Assembly (NCBI GenBank): GCA_963798455.1
Contig: CAWCTD010000003.1
Location: 3,286,001-3,350,000, forward strand
Reading direction: 5' to 3'
Length of the DNA: 64,000 bases
Source of the DNA: CAWCTD01 sp963798455
GTDB lineage: Bacteria; Acidobacteriota; Terriglobia; Bryobacterales; Bryobacteraceae
Part shown: one piece after another, positions 16,543 to 25,117 of the stretch
How the letters are laid out: each line of letters begins with the position of its first letter
Numbering within the stretch: position 1 is the first letter of the stretch
Notes under the pieces: model-generated
Database searches by the model: none
Told to the model about the DNA's origin: nothing
Seen by the model: the letters and a program-made list of their open reading frames with translations, nothing else
Translations under genes and position numbers: made by a program

Positions 16543-17787
16543 ATGCGCTCATCCGGTACGGATTCGCCTCTCTCTCCGGCTCGCGCCTGGACGATCGCGG
16601 GGCTGTTGTTCGCCGCCGGGTTCATCAATTACCTGGACCGCGCCATCGTCTCCATCGCGTTGCCCGTCATCGCCGTGGATCTGCATCTCGGGCCCGCGGC
16701 CAAGGGCGTGCTGTTGTCGGCTTTCTTCTGGTCGTACGCGCTGATGCAAGTGCCGGTGGGGTGGGCCGTGGACCGCTACAATCTCCGCTGGTTCTATTCG
16801 GCCGCGTTCGCCCTGTGGTCGCTGGCTTGCGGATTCACGGGCTTCGCGGGCACCTTGGCGGGCCTCATGGCGATGCGCGTCGTGCTGGGCATCGGCGAAT
16901 CCATCTACATGCCGGGCGGGATGAAGATCGTGAGCGTGCTGTTCGGGCCCAAGCAGCGCGGGCTGGCCTCCGGCCTGATGAACTGCGGCACGCGGGCAGG
17001 GCTTGCGATCGGGGCGCCTGCCATCGCTTTTCTGGTGCATGCCGTGGGATGGCACCGGTCCTTCATGATTCTGGGATTCGGCGCGATGTTCTGGCTGATT
17101 CCGTGGCTGGCCGTCTTTCCGCCGGGCGTGCGCTTCGAGCGCGCGGCACGGGCGGTGAGCCTGCGGCGGACGCTGGCGACGCTGGATCGCAACCTTCTCG
17201 GCATGTGCCTGGGCCACATCGGCTACGGCTACTACTGGTATCTGCTGGTGACGTGGCTGCCCGACTACCTGGTGGAAGCGCGGCACATGTCGCTCCAGCG
17301 CGCGGGCGCGTATACGGCGATCCCGTTCCTTGTGTTCGCCGTGAGCGAGCCGCTGGGCGGCTGGATCGCCGATCGTCTCGTCGCGCTCGGGTACAACGAG
17401 CGGCGCAGCCGCAAGGCAGTGGTTACGGTCTCCTTCTTCAGCAGCATCATGTTGCTGGTCGCGGGGCACACGGCCGGCGACACCGCGGCGGTGTTGATGA
17501 TCGGGGCGGCGTCCCTGGTGGGACTCTCCACGGGCAACCTGTATGTCTTGACGGCCAGTTCGGCTCCCGATGGCGCGGTCGGCACGTGGATGGGCTTCCT
17601 CAACTTCGCGGGGAATATCCCTGGAGTGGTCGCCCCGATCGTGACCGGGCTCCTGATCCAGAGCACGGGATCTTACTATCCCGGATTTGCGGTTGCAGTG
17701 GGCGTTTTGCTGCTCGCGCTGCCCGCCTATTGGTGGATGGTGGGCGAAAAGAAACAGCCGGCACAGGAGGTTCCCGCACTTGCCTGA
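16543..17787 (+). CDS. MFS transporter, anion:cation symporter (hexuronate/aldonate) type
   Basis: A 414-residue inner-membrane protein with about 12 hydrophobic segments. The N-terminus AGFINYLDRAIVSIALPVIA has the Tyr-x-Asp-Arg feature of the ACS family (hexuronate, glucarate and galactonate symporters). GWAVDRYNLRW is the loop 2-3 motif A, and GIGESIYMPGGMKIV and GLASGLMNCGTRAGL are typical TM4-5 segments of this family. Role: proton-coupled uptake of an organic anion, probably a sugar acid made by the exported enzymes next door (inference). No strong ribosome site precedes the ATG. It is followed almost without gap by a cupin and an enolase-superfamily dehydratase, forming an operon. Confidence 0.8.
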   Translation: MRSSGTDSPLSPARAWTIAGLLFAAGFINYLDRAIVSIALPVIAVDLHLGPAAKGVLLSAFFWSYALMQVPVGWAVDRYNLRWFYSAAFALWSLACGFTGFAGTLAGLMAMRVVLGIGESIYMPGGMKIVSVLFGPKQRGLASGLMNCGTRAGLAIGAPAIAFLVHAVGWHRSFMILGFGAMFWLIPWLAVFPPGVRFERAARAVSLRRTLATLDRNLLGMCLGHIGYGYYWYLLVTWLPDYLVEARHMSLQRAGAYTAIPFLVFAVSEPLGGWIADRLVALGYNERRSRKAVVTVSFFSSIMLLVAGHTAGDTAAVLMIGAASLVGLSTGNLYVLTASSAPDGAVGTWMGFLNFAGNIPGVVAPIVTGLLIQSTGSYYPGFAVAVGVLLLALPAYWWMVGEKKQPAQEVPALA

Positions 17788-18289
17788 CATGACCTACGGT
17801 GAGTACGTTTTCCCGACGGATAAGACAATCCGTTACCGCTTCCCTACGCACACCAACGACCTGATCCTGGACCGCTCGCAGGCCGAGACATCCGAGGCGT
17901 TCCTGGTGACGCTGGAACCGGGCGAGGCGCCGCCGCTGCACATCCATGACGACACCGAGCAGGTCTTCTACGTGATTTCCGGGGCGGGGGAATTGCAGAT
18001 CGGCGGAGACCAGACCGGCGATCCGGGCCAGCGGTTTGCGGTAGCTGCAAGCGACCTGGTGCGCATTCCGCCCAGGACGTGGCACCGCATTTTCTGTCGC
18101 GGCGACGCGCCGCTGGTGTACCTGAGCATCGATTGCTTTCCCGGCGGCCGGCCCGCGGCAGAGCCGACCTGGGAGAGCCACGTGCGAGTGATGTGCCAGG
18201 CGAACGGGTGGGATTTCGATTCGGTGCGGAAGCGCGGCGAGACTGGCCGCCCCGCCGGATGTACAATACTGGCTCGGGAGATGCCATGA
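17780..18289 (+). CDS. Single-domain cupin protein
   Basis: A 166-169-residue cytoplasmic cupin. The metal-binding first motif reads PPLHIHDDTEQVFYVISG, with two His and a Glu, and the second motif VRIPPRTWHRIF has the third His. The start is uncertain: AGGAGG at 17765-17770 is nine bases before a TTG at 17780, which overlaps the MFS stop by eight bases, and 18 bases before the ATG at 17789; the TTG is preferred on spacing. It is translationally coupled to the MFS gene before it and to the dehydratase after it (ATGA overlap). Small cupins in sugar-acid operons are often isomerases or ligand sensors, but none is proven for this one. Confidence 0.7.
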   Translation: MPDMTYGEYVFPTDKTIRYRFPTHTNDLILDRSQAETSEAFLVTLEPGEAPPLHIHDDTEQVFYVISGAGELQIGGDQTGDPGQRFAVAASDLVRIPPRTWHRIFCRGDAPLVYLSIDCFPGGRPAAEPTWESHVRVMCQANGWDFDSVRKRGETGRPAGCTILAREMP

Positions 18290-19521
18290 ATCGCAGATCG
18301 TTTCTACACACAGCATTGATCGGCGCAGGAGCGACTCTCGCCCGCCCCTCGTTGACTCAGGCCGCTTTGCCGAAGGCGAAGATCACCCGGATCCGTTACT
18401 ACAAAACTCCGACGGACGCAGCCGGGCGGCCCAACACGCATCAGCCTATGTTCAACCAAAGCTCGAACGTGGTGGTTGTCGAAACCGACGCCGGCCTGGT
18501 CGGCATCGGCGAGGGCGGCGTACACGACACCATGGAGCAGTGCGCCGGCATGCTGATCGGCGAGAACCCCTTCCAGACCGAGCGGCTCTGGCAAACTATG
18601 GCCCGCAGCTACTTCTACCCGGCCGGCCGGGAGAGGCTGCACGCGATTGGCGCCCTGGATATGGCCCTTTGGGACATCAAGGGCAAAGCGCTCGGCGTGC
18701 CCCTCTACGACCTGCTCGGTGGCCTGACACGCCAGTACGTCGAGTGCTATTCGACGTCCTTCCCCCGTCAGGGCGACGAGAAGGAGACCGCGCGCGCCTG
18801 CATCGAATTCGGCTTCCGTGTCTACCGCCTCGGAGTCACCGGCGGGGCGACTTTCGATCGCTTCGAGGAGGTCCCCCGCACTTACGAGCAGTGCAAGCTG
18901 GCGCGAGAGGGCGCCGGCAAGGACGGCGCCTGGGCCGTCGACTACCACACCCGCCTGGATATGTCCGACGCCGTGACCCTCAGCAACATGATCGAGCCTT
19001 TGCATCCGTACTTCGTGGAGGACCTGATCCGCACCGAGAATCCCAGCATCTACCGCACGCTGCGTGGACAGGTGAAGGTGCCCATCGCGACCGGTGAGGA
19101 GTACGGCAACCGCTGGGACATCAATGAGCTGGTGGAGAACCACCTGATCGATTACGCCCGGGTCACCGTGCCCAACACGGGCGGCATCACCGAATACCTC
19201 AAGATCGCGAACATGTGCGAAACCCACTTCGTCGGCCTCATCCCCCATTTCACCGGGCCGATTTCGGAAGCGACGCTGGTACATCTGTGCGGCATCTTCC
19301 CAGGTCCGGCGTTGATGGAGATGCTCGGCAAGGGCGACCGGAGCTGGCCCTACGTGTCGCAGGGATACGACTTCCGCAAGGGCAGGATGTATCCCGTGGC
19401 GAGGCCCGGTCTCGGCGTCGAGGTCGACACCAAGCAGTTGCAGATGATTCTGGAAGTCACCGAGCACTACGCGCCGACTCCGATGAACCGTCGTCCCGAC
19501 GGCACGCCGACGAACTGGTGA
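18286..19521 (+). CDS. Twin-arginine-exported enolase-superfamily (mandelate racemase / galactonate dehydratase-like) enzyme
   Basis: A 411-residue protein with leader MNRRSFLHTALIGAGA, a clear twin-arginine motif. The enolase-superfamily capping domain is followed by a barrel with VDYHTR (near residue 219), FVEDLI (near 242), ATGEEYG (near 270), PNTGGITEYLKI and PHFTGP. The Asp, Glu and Glu fit the three magnesium ligands, and His in VDYHTR and PHF could act as acid or base, as in galactonate dehydratase-type enzymes. Family members abstract the proton alpha to a carboxylate and usually eliminate water. It overlaps the cupin gene by four bases (ATGA) and closes the MFS operon. Export of such an enzyme is unusual. 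Substrate not assigned. Confidence 0.75.
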   Translation: MNRRSFLHTALIGAGATLARPSLTQAALPKAKITRIRYYKTPTDAAGRPNTHQPMFNQSSNVVVVETDAGLVGIGEGGVHDTMEQCAGMLIGENPFQTERLWQTMARSYFYPAGRERLHAIGALDMALWDIKGKALGVPLYDLLGGLTRQYVECYSTSFPRQGDEKETARACIEFGFRVYRLGVTGGATFDRFEEVPRTYEQCKLAREGAGKDGAWAVDYHTRLDMSDAVTLSNMIEPLHPYFVEDLIRTENPSIYRTLRGQVKVPIATGEEYGNRWDINELVENHLIDYARVTVPNTGGITEYLKIANMCETHFVGLIPHFTGPISEATLVHLCGIFPGPALMEMLGKGDRSWPYVSQGYDFRKGRMYPVARPGLGVEVDTKQLQMILEVTEHYAPTPMNRRPDGTPTNW

Positions 19522-19660
19522 GCGGCGGGACCGCTCCCGCGCGACCACTGGGCTCCACTCTCGCTTGGGGTGCCACTCCTTGGGGGTCCTAAGGCCAGAG
19601 GCCCTACCCCTGGTATCCCCCTAGGAGCTAGAGAGCAATCCACTTACGCACAGAAAACTC

Positions 19661-19689
19661 TTGCAATGTGCCCCAATGTGTTGGATAAT
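19661..19689 (+). promoter_or_regulatory. dcw promoter with possible MraZ-box repeats
   Basis: TTGCAA (19661-19666), a 17-base spacer and GATAAT (19684-19689) form a good sigma70-type promoter about 45 bases before the mraZ start. CAATGTG occurs twice at a 10-base interval within it (19664 and 19674), and GTGG recurs at 19695, 19705 and 19735, again in multiples of ten. MraZ proteins elsewhere bind short G-rich direct repeats spaced about one helical turn, so autoregulation is plausible. The remaining DNA between the dehydratase stop and this promoter has C/G-rich imperfect repeats of unknown meaning. Confidence 0.55.
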
Positions 19690-19734
19690 CGTCTGTGGCC
19701 CAAAGTGGACCATCGAAGACTGTAGCGGACCTAA

Positions 19735-20220
19735 GTGGCCGAAACTAGCGCAACACCGACAGCCATCCGACCCCCACGCGGCATCTTCTCGGCCCGGGTG
19801 GACGAAAAAGGGCGGCTGAAACTGCCTGCGGACCTGAGGGAATACATTCTCCGCTTCGGAGAGAAGACGGTGTTCATCACGAGCCTCGATTTCCAGATAG
19901 CTCGAATCTACACCAGTACGCTGTGGGAATTCAATCAGAAACTGCTGGACGAGTGCAAAGAGGAGCGTGACGCCGCTGAAGACGTGGCCTTCACCGCCAA
20001 CGACATCGGCGCCGACAGCGACATCGACGACCAGGGGCGCGTGCTGATCCCGCAGGAACTGCGCCGCCGGCTGGCGATCGAGAATCAGCCGGTCTGGCTG
20101 GAGTGCCTCCCGGGCGTGGTCAACATTTACAGCAAGGCCGTCTACGACGAGCGCAAGAAGCGCTCCGAGGAAGGACGCGCGGAGAAAGTGCGTCGTCTGC
20201 GGGAGAAGGGGCTCAAGTGA
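19735..20220 (+). CDS. mraZ: Transcriptional regulator MraZ
   Basis: A 161-residue MraZ with two AbrB-like (SpoVT/AbrB) half-domains. The first is RGIFSARVDEKGRLKLPADLRE, a version of the DxKGRxxxP motif near residues 23-30; the second is DSDIDDQGRVLIPQELRRRL near residue 95. MraZ is a DNA-binding repressor of its own dcw operon in several bacteria. The start is a GTG with a weak ribosome site; no better start exists in the frame. The chain is somewhat longer than usual, with an N-terminal extension of about 14 residues and a basic C-terminal tail. It is the first gene of the cluster and is followed by rsmH after six bases. Confidence 0.9.
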   Translation: MAETSATPTAIRPPRGIFSARVDEKGRLKLPADLREYILRFGEKTVFITSLDFQIARIYTSTLWEFNQKLLDECKEERDAAEDVAFTANDIGADSDIDDQGRVLIPQELRRRLAIENQPVWLECLPGVVNIYSKAVYDERKKRSEEGRAEKVRRLREKGLK

Positions 20221-20226
20221 TGGCCT

Positions 20227-21090
20227 ATGCACTTCCCGGTCTTGCGCGAGGCAGTTCTGGAATACCTGGCGGTTCCGCCCGAAGGCGTGGTGCTGGAGGC
20301 GACCGCGGGCCTGGGAGGACACACCGCCGCGATAGCCGAGAGGCTGACGACGGGCTTCGTCATTGCCTGCGACCGCGACGCGGAATCGCTGGAGATCGCC
20401 AAGCGGAACACGGCGGCCCTGGCCGCGCGCATCCGCTATCGACAGGCGAAGTTCTCGGAGCTTGGGTCCGTGCTCTCCTCCTGCGGGGTCGAGAAAGCGG
20501 ACGCGCTGCTGGCCGACCTGGGCGTCAGCCGTCACCAACTGTCCGAGGATGCGGAAAGAGGTTTCTCGATGCAGGCCGATGGTCCCTTGGACATGCGGAT
20601 GGACCGCGGCCAGGGGCTGACCGCGGCCGAGATTGTCAATACGATCGCCGAGAAGGCGTTGGCCGACTTGCTGTACCGGTTCGGCCAGGAAAGGAGGGCG
20701 CGGAGGATTGCCAGAGCTGTCGTTCGGGCGCGGCCGATTCAAAGCACACTGCACTTGGCCAGAGTAGTGGAGCGGGCCGCGCCCCGAACGAGTCGTCTCC
20801 ATCCCGCGACAAAGACGTTCATGGCTCTGAGGGTCGTGGTCAACCAAGAGCAGGAGGAGCTGGACAGTCTGCTGGACATGGCGCCAGAGTTGGTTCGCAG
20901 CGGCGGGCGGGTCGTCATCATCTCGTTCATGTCATTGTCGGATGCAAGAGTGAAGAGCGCGTTCCGGGGTCTGGCGCAGCAAGGCCGCGCGAGACTGCTG
21001 ACCAAGCACGTGGTCAGGCCCACGGAGGAGGAAGTCCGTATCAACGCAGCGTCGCGCAGCGCCAAGCTGCGGGCGCTTGAATTGCTGTGA
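20227..21090 (+). CDS. rsmH: 16S rRNA m4C1402 methyltransferase RsmH (MraW)
   Basis: A 287-residue SAM-dependent methyltransferase that modifies N4 of C1402 in the ribosomal P site. It starts MHFPVLREAVLEYL; HxPVL is the typical start of the family. The SAM loop is EATAGLGGHT, followed by CDRDAES and ADLGVSRHQL (family consensus DLGVSSxQ). GPLDMRMD and the C-terminal RSAKLRALE are also characteristic. An ATG at 20220 is in another frame, so 20227 is the start. It lies between mraZ and ftsL as in most dcw clusters. At 287 residues it is slightly shorter than the usual 300-320. Confidence 0.93.
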   Translation: MHFPVLREAVLEYLAVPPEGVVLEATAGLGGHTAAIAERLTTGFVIACDRDAESLEIAKRNTAALAARIRYRQAKFSELGSVLSSCGVEKADALLADLGVSRHQLSEDAERGFSMQADGPLDMRMDRGQGLTAAEIVNTIAEKALADLLYRFGQERRARRIARAVVRARPIQSTLHLARVVERAAPRTSRLHPATKTFMALRVVVNQEQEELDSLLDMAPELVRSGGRVVIISFMSLSDARVKSAFRGLAQQGRARLLTKHVVRPTEEEVRINAASRSAKLRALELL

Positions 21091-21103
21091 CTGGGAGCGA
21101 AGC

Positions 21104-21598
21104 ATGGCCACACAGGCGAATTCGTTCGAGAACTTCGAAGAGGATGCTGGGAGCGGGGGGTCCGTGGGGGGAAGAGTCCGGAGGGAGGAGGCCGACCCGT
21201 ACCGGTTGCGTCCGATTCCCAACGAAGAGATCTACTTCTACAAGAAAGCGATTGATAACTCCCGCGTGATGCGCCAGGCGGACCCGCGGGCGCGCGCTCG
21301 CTGCTGGCGCTGGATCGCCACGACCGCGGCGGGGACGCTGTTGCTGGCGGCCCTGCTATGGCCGAACGTGTACGGCATGGCGGCCGGCTACCAGATCGAG
21401 GCCCTCAAGCTCCAGCAGCAGAGGCTGCTTGCGGAGCGTTCGGCGCTGGAACTGGAGGAGGCGCGCCTGCTGGACCCGGAGAAGCTGGAGGAACTGGCGC
21501 GCGCGCAGAGCTTCATCGATCCCGCGCCCGCACAAGTCGTGTATCTCCCTCCCACGCCGGATGGCTCGCTGGCGGCCTTGCACGCGCGCTCCAAGTAG
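21104..21598 (+). CDS. ftsL: FtsL-like cell-division protein
   Basis: A 164-residue bitopic membrane protein at the ftsL position between rsmH and ftsI. A polar N-terminus of about 70 residues is followed by one transmembrane segment (WIATTAAGTLLLAALLWP, about 68-86), then a heptad-rich stretch (YQIEALKLQQQRLLAERSAL) ending in LLDPEKLEELAR, the short periplasmic coiled coil with the usual DPxxLExxAR ending. FtsL bridges FtsQ/FtsB to FtsW/FtsI in the divisome. The start at 21104 has GGGAGCG upstream. The long cytoplasmic N-terminus is unusual and its role is unknown. The sequence is only weakly conserved, so the call rests on topology and position. Confidence 0.8.
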   Translation: MATQANSFENFEEDAGSGGSVGGRVRREEADPYRLRPIPNEEIYFYKKAIDNSRVMRQADPRARARCWRWIATTAAGTLLLAALLWPNVYGMAAGYQIEALKLQQQRLLAERSALELEEARLLDPEKLEELARAQSFIDPAPAQVVYLPPTPDGSLAALHARSK

Positions 21599-21625
21599 GC
21601 GTGAACGCGGCTGTGGAGAAGAGAC

Positions 21626-23623
21626 ATGCAGCCATGGGCCCAGAACCAGGCGACAAGGCGCGCTACCCTGCTGGCCGGGCTGTTCGCGCTGTGGATGGCG
21701 CTGATCGCCGGCCGGCTTGTCTTCTTGCAGGTTTTCCGTCACCAGGCCTACCGGCAGCAATCTGACAACCAGACCAGCCGGCTGGTCGAGATCTCCGCGC
21801 CGCGCGGGAGCATCCTGGACCGCTCCGGACGGACGCTGGCCTTGAGTCTCCCGGTGGATTCCGTAGTCGTGAACCCCATGCGCGCGCCGGAGACTGGCGT
21901 CACGGCCGGGATTCTGGCCCCGATCCTGGGGCTGGATCGCGGCCAACTGGCGGCCAAGCTGGCTGGGGCGGCGGCACAGCACAGAGGGTTCCTTTGGGTT
22001 AAGCGGAAAATCAGTTTCGAAGAGGCGGAGCGTCTCCGCGACCTGCGGCTGGACTGGATAGAGTTGCGCAGTGAGAGCTTGAGAGCCTACCCGAAGGGTT
22101 CTCTGGCGTCTCACATTCTGGGAGGAGTGGATTTCCGGGAGAAGGGCGACGCCGGGATCGAGCAGAGCCTCGACTCGGAACTCAGCGGGAAACCGGGCCT
22201 GGCCCACGTCCTCACCGACGTGATCCACCGCGGGGTCGATTCCCGGACCGAGAGGCAAGCCGTTCCGGGGAAGAACATCACCCTCACCATCGATGAGCGC
22301 GTGCAGCACGTGGCCGAGCGCGAGCTGGCCATGGCGGTCCAACAGAGCCACAGCCAGACCGGAAGCGTGGTGGCCATGGATCCGAAGACCGGGAACGTGC
22401 TCGCTCTGGCCAGTTATCCGGCTTTCGACCCCAACCAGCCCGTGACCTCACGGGAGGAGATGGAGAATCGGGCCAACCACGCCGTATCCGTCCCGTTCGA
22501 ACCGGGCTCCGTGTTCAAAGTGATCACGGTCACGGCGGCGCTTGAAACGACCAATCTCCTTCCGGAAACCATGATCAATTGCGGCGGCGGCCGCATCAAT
22601 CTGTTCGGGCGGGTGATCCACGATCACGATTCTTACAGCTTCCTGCCGGTGTCGGAAGTGCTGGCAAAGAGCAGCAACATCGGGGCCATCCAGATCGGGC
22701 TGACCGTGGGCGAGCGCAACCTGCTGGACTACGTGCGCCGGTTCGGATTCGGCCGCACGACCGGGATTCCGCTGCCCGGCGAGTCCTCGGGCAAGGTACG
22801 CGACCTGGAGGACTGGGGACGAACGTCTATCGGTTCGGTGGCCATGGGGCACGAGATCAGCACCACCACGGTCCAGCTCGCGCAGGCGATTTCGGCGGTT
22901 GCCAACGGCGGACTGCTGGTGAAACCGAGACTCATCCTGGCCAAGCAGAGGCCGGGGCAAAAACCGGAGCCCCCCCCCGTGGAGCGCGCGCGCCGGATTA
23001 TGCGTCCGGAGACCGCGATTACCATGCGCCGCATGATGGAAGGGGTGGTGCTGCACGGTACGGGGACGCGGGCCCGGCTGGCCGGGTACACGGCCGGCGG
23101 GAAAACCGGCTCCGCTCAGATTTATGATCCGGCGTGCCGCTGTTACAGGCACTTATACAACGCTTCTTTCGCGGGCTTCTCGCCGGTGGCGAACCCCGCG
23201 GTCGTGGTCGTGGTGACCATCAATGGCGCCTCCGTGTTTGGCGGCACCATCGCCGCGCCCGTCTTTCGAGAGGTGGCGATGGCAGCCTTGCGGCTGCTCG
23301 ACGTGCCAAAGGATCTTCCCGACGCTCCTCCCCCACGGGAAGATAAGCCGGCCGGCTTCGCCGACCTGGCTATTGCTGACCTGGGATCCCCGGCTGCGCT
23401 GCTCCCGGAGCCGGGGATCCCTGAGCGAACTGACGCGCTCGATTTGTGGGGCCCGAAAGTGCCGGATTTTTCCGGCAAAACTATGCGGGTTGTGCTCCAG
23501 GAGTCGACCGAGATCGGCCTCCCGGTCGAAGTGGTGGGGAGCGGGGTCGTGCGTGCGCAAGCGCCCGCACCCGGCAGCATCCTCCCGCACGGCCAGCGCG
23601 TCCGGATACGGTTTTCACGATAG
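21626..23623 (+). CDS. ftsI: Division-specific peptidoglycan transpeptidase (PBP3/FtsI) with PASTA domain
   Basis: A 665-residue class B penicillin-binding protein. One N-terminal membrane anchor (ATLLAGLFALWMALIAGRLV) precedes the dimerisation domain with PRGSILDRSGR. The transpeptidase domain has the active-site Ser in PGSVFKV (near residue 294), SSN near 348 and KTGSAQ near 493. A single C-terminal PASTA domain (VPDFSGKTMRVVLQE to the end) resembles SpoVD/PBP2x-like proteins. It crosslinks septal peptidoglycan in the periplasm with FtsW. The gene lies 27 bases after ftsL and seven before murE. Confidence 0.92.
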   Translation: MQPWAQNQATRRATLLAGLFALWMALIAGRLVFLQVFRHQAYRQQSDNQTSRLVEISAPRGSILDRSGRTLALSLPVDSVVVNPMRAPETGVTAGILAPILGLDRGQLAAKLAGAAAQHRGFLWVKRKISFEEAERLRDLRLDWIELRSESLRAYPKGSLASHILGGVDFREKGDAGIEQSLDSELSGKPGLAHVLTDVIHRGVDSRTERQAVPGKNITLTIDERVQHVAERELAMAVQQSHSQTGSVVAMDPKTGNVLALASYPAFDPNQPVTSREEMENRANHAVSVPFEPGSVFKVITVTAALETTNLLPETMINCGGGRINLFGRVIHDHDSYSFLPVSEVLAKSSNIGAIQIGLTVGERNLLDYVRRFGFGRTTGIPLPGESSGKVRDLEDWGRTSIGSVAMGHEISTTTVQLAQAISAVANGGLLVKPRLILAKQRPGQKPEPPPVERARRIMRPETAITMRRMMEGVVLHGTGTRARLAGYTAGGKTGSAQIYDPACRCYRHLYNASFAGFSPVANPAVVVVVTINGASVFGGTIAAPVFREVAMAALRLLDVPKDLPDAPPPREDKPAGFADLAIADLGSPAALLPEPGIPERTDALDLWGPKVPDFSGKTMRVVLQESTEIGLPVEVVGSGVVRAQAPAPGSILPHGQRVRIRFSR

Positions 23624-23629
23624 GGGAGA

Positions 23630-25117
23630 ATGACAATCGGACAAATCCTGGCCGGCGCGCCGCTGGTAACTGTCCTGCCCCAGGAAATCTCCGAGCTGCC
23701 CATCGAAGACCTGGAATACGATTCCCGCCGGGTCCGCCCCGGGATACTCTTCTTCGCTTTCAAAGGACAGCACGCCGACGGCCGTGATTTCGCGAAAGAC
23801 GCCATGAGCCGCGGGGCGCTGGCCGTGGTCAGCGAACTGCCCCGGCCCGAGGGTCTCGATGCACCGTGGATTCAAGTGAGCCACGCGCGGCAGGCCCTGG
23901 CGCTGGCAGCCCGCGGGTTGTACGGAGCGCCGGACGAGCGCCTCGCCGTCACCGGCATCACGGGCACCAACGGGAAGACGACGGTCGCCTGGCTGGTGGA
24001 CTCCGTGCTGACCACGGCGGGCAAGACCACGGCGCTGGTGGGGACCATCCAGTACCGGGTGGCGGGCGACGTCAGGCCCGCGCCCAACACGACGCCGGAG
24101 TCTCTCGACTTGCAGCGGATTCTCAAGGAGCTTGAGCAGCGAGGCGGGTCTCATGTGACAATGGAAGTCTCCTCCCATGCGCTGGCGCTGGGAAGGGTGT
24201 ACGGCCTCCGGTTCCACACCGCAGTCTTCACGAACCTGACCAGAGACCACCTGGACTTCCACCGGACCATGGAGCAGTACTTCGCAGCCAAGCAGCTTCT
24301 GTTCGAGGGCCTCGGCGCGCCCCCGCCGCGCTTCGCCGCCGTCAACGCGGACGATCCCTTTGGCCGCCAGTTGGTCATTGCCCCCGAGACCGAGAAAATG
24401 ACATACGGCCTGGCGGCGGGAGCCGCGGTTCGCGCCTCCCACGTCTCGGCGACAGCCGCGGGCCTGCGGTTCCAGATCCAGGCGGCTGGGAGGAATCTGG
24501 CGGTCCGCTCGCCGATGATCGGCGTGATCAACGTGTACAACATCCTCGCCGCCTGCTGCGTGGGCCTTGCCTGCGGGCTCGAACCGGAGACAATCCTGGC
24601 CGGCGTGGAGCAGTGCCGCGCCGTGCCGGGAAGGTTCGAGCGCGTGGACCAGGGCCAGCCCTTCACCGTCATCGTGGATTACGCCCATACCGACGACGCC
24701 CTGCGGAACGCGATCGCCGCGGCCAGGGGAGTGACCACGCGGCGCGTAATCACGCTGTTCGGCTGCGGCGGCGACAGGGACCGCAGCAAGCGTCCCCTGA
24801 TGGGAGCCGCGGCGGCGGAGCTGAGCGATTTCGTCGTCCTCACTTCCGACAATCCGCGCTCGGAAGATCCCCTCGCCATCATGAACGACGCCATGGTCGG
24901 GCTGGGGCGGTACGACGTCAAGCACATCGCCGAGCCGGATCGGGAACAAGCGATTCGCAGGGCGCTGGCCGAGGCGGAACCGGGGGACCTGGTGCTCATT
25001 GCCGGTAAGGGGCACGAGACGTACCAGATTCTGGGAGACAGGACCATTCCGTTCGACGATCGTGAAGTGGCGCGGCGGATCTTGAGGGACCTTGGATATC
25101 GGCGGGAGGAGCCATGA
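23630..25117 (+). CDS. murE: UDP-MurNAc-tripeptide synthetase MurE, meso-diaminopimelate type
   Basis: A 495-residue Mur ligase that adds the third stem-peptide residue in the cytoplasm. The ATP loop is GTNGKTTVAWL near residue 110. The substrate motif is DNPR near residue 407, which in MurE enzymes marks meso-diaminopimelate rather than lysine as the added residue. The domain order (N-terminal uridine binding, central ATPase, C-terminal Rossmann) and length are normal. The ribosome site is GGGGAG before ATG. The frame ends in the four-base overlap ATGA with murF. Confidence 0.95.
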   Translation: MTIGQILAGAPLVTVLPQEISELPIEDLEYDSRRVRPGILFFAFKGQHADGRDFAKDAMSRGALAVVSELPRPEGLDAPWIQVSHARQALALAARGLYGAPDERLAVTGITGTNGKTTVAWLVDSVLTTAGKTTALVGTIQYRVAGDVRPAPNTTPESLDLQRILKELEQRGGSHVTMEVSSHALALGRVYGLRFHTAVFTNLTRDHLDFHRTMEQYFAAKQLLFEGLGAPPPRFAAVNADDPFGRQLVIAPETEKMTYGLAAGAAVRASHVSATAAGLRFQIQAAGRNLAVRSPMIGVINVYNILAACCVGLACGLEPETILAGVEQCRAVPGRFERVDQGQPFTVIVDYAHTDDALRNAIAAARGVTTRRVITLFGCGGDRDRSKRPLMGAAAAELSDFVVLTSDNPRSEDPLAIMNDAMVGLGRYDVKHIAEPDREQAIRRALAEAEPGDLVLIAGKGHETYQILGDRTIPFDDREVARRILRDLGYRREEP

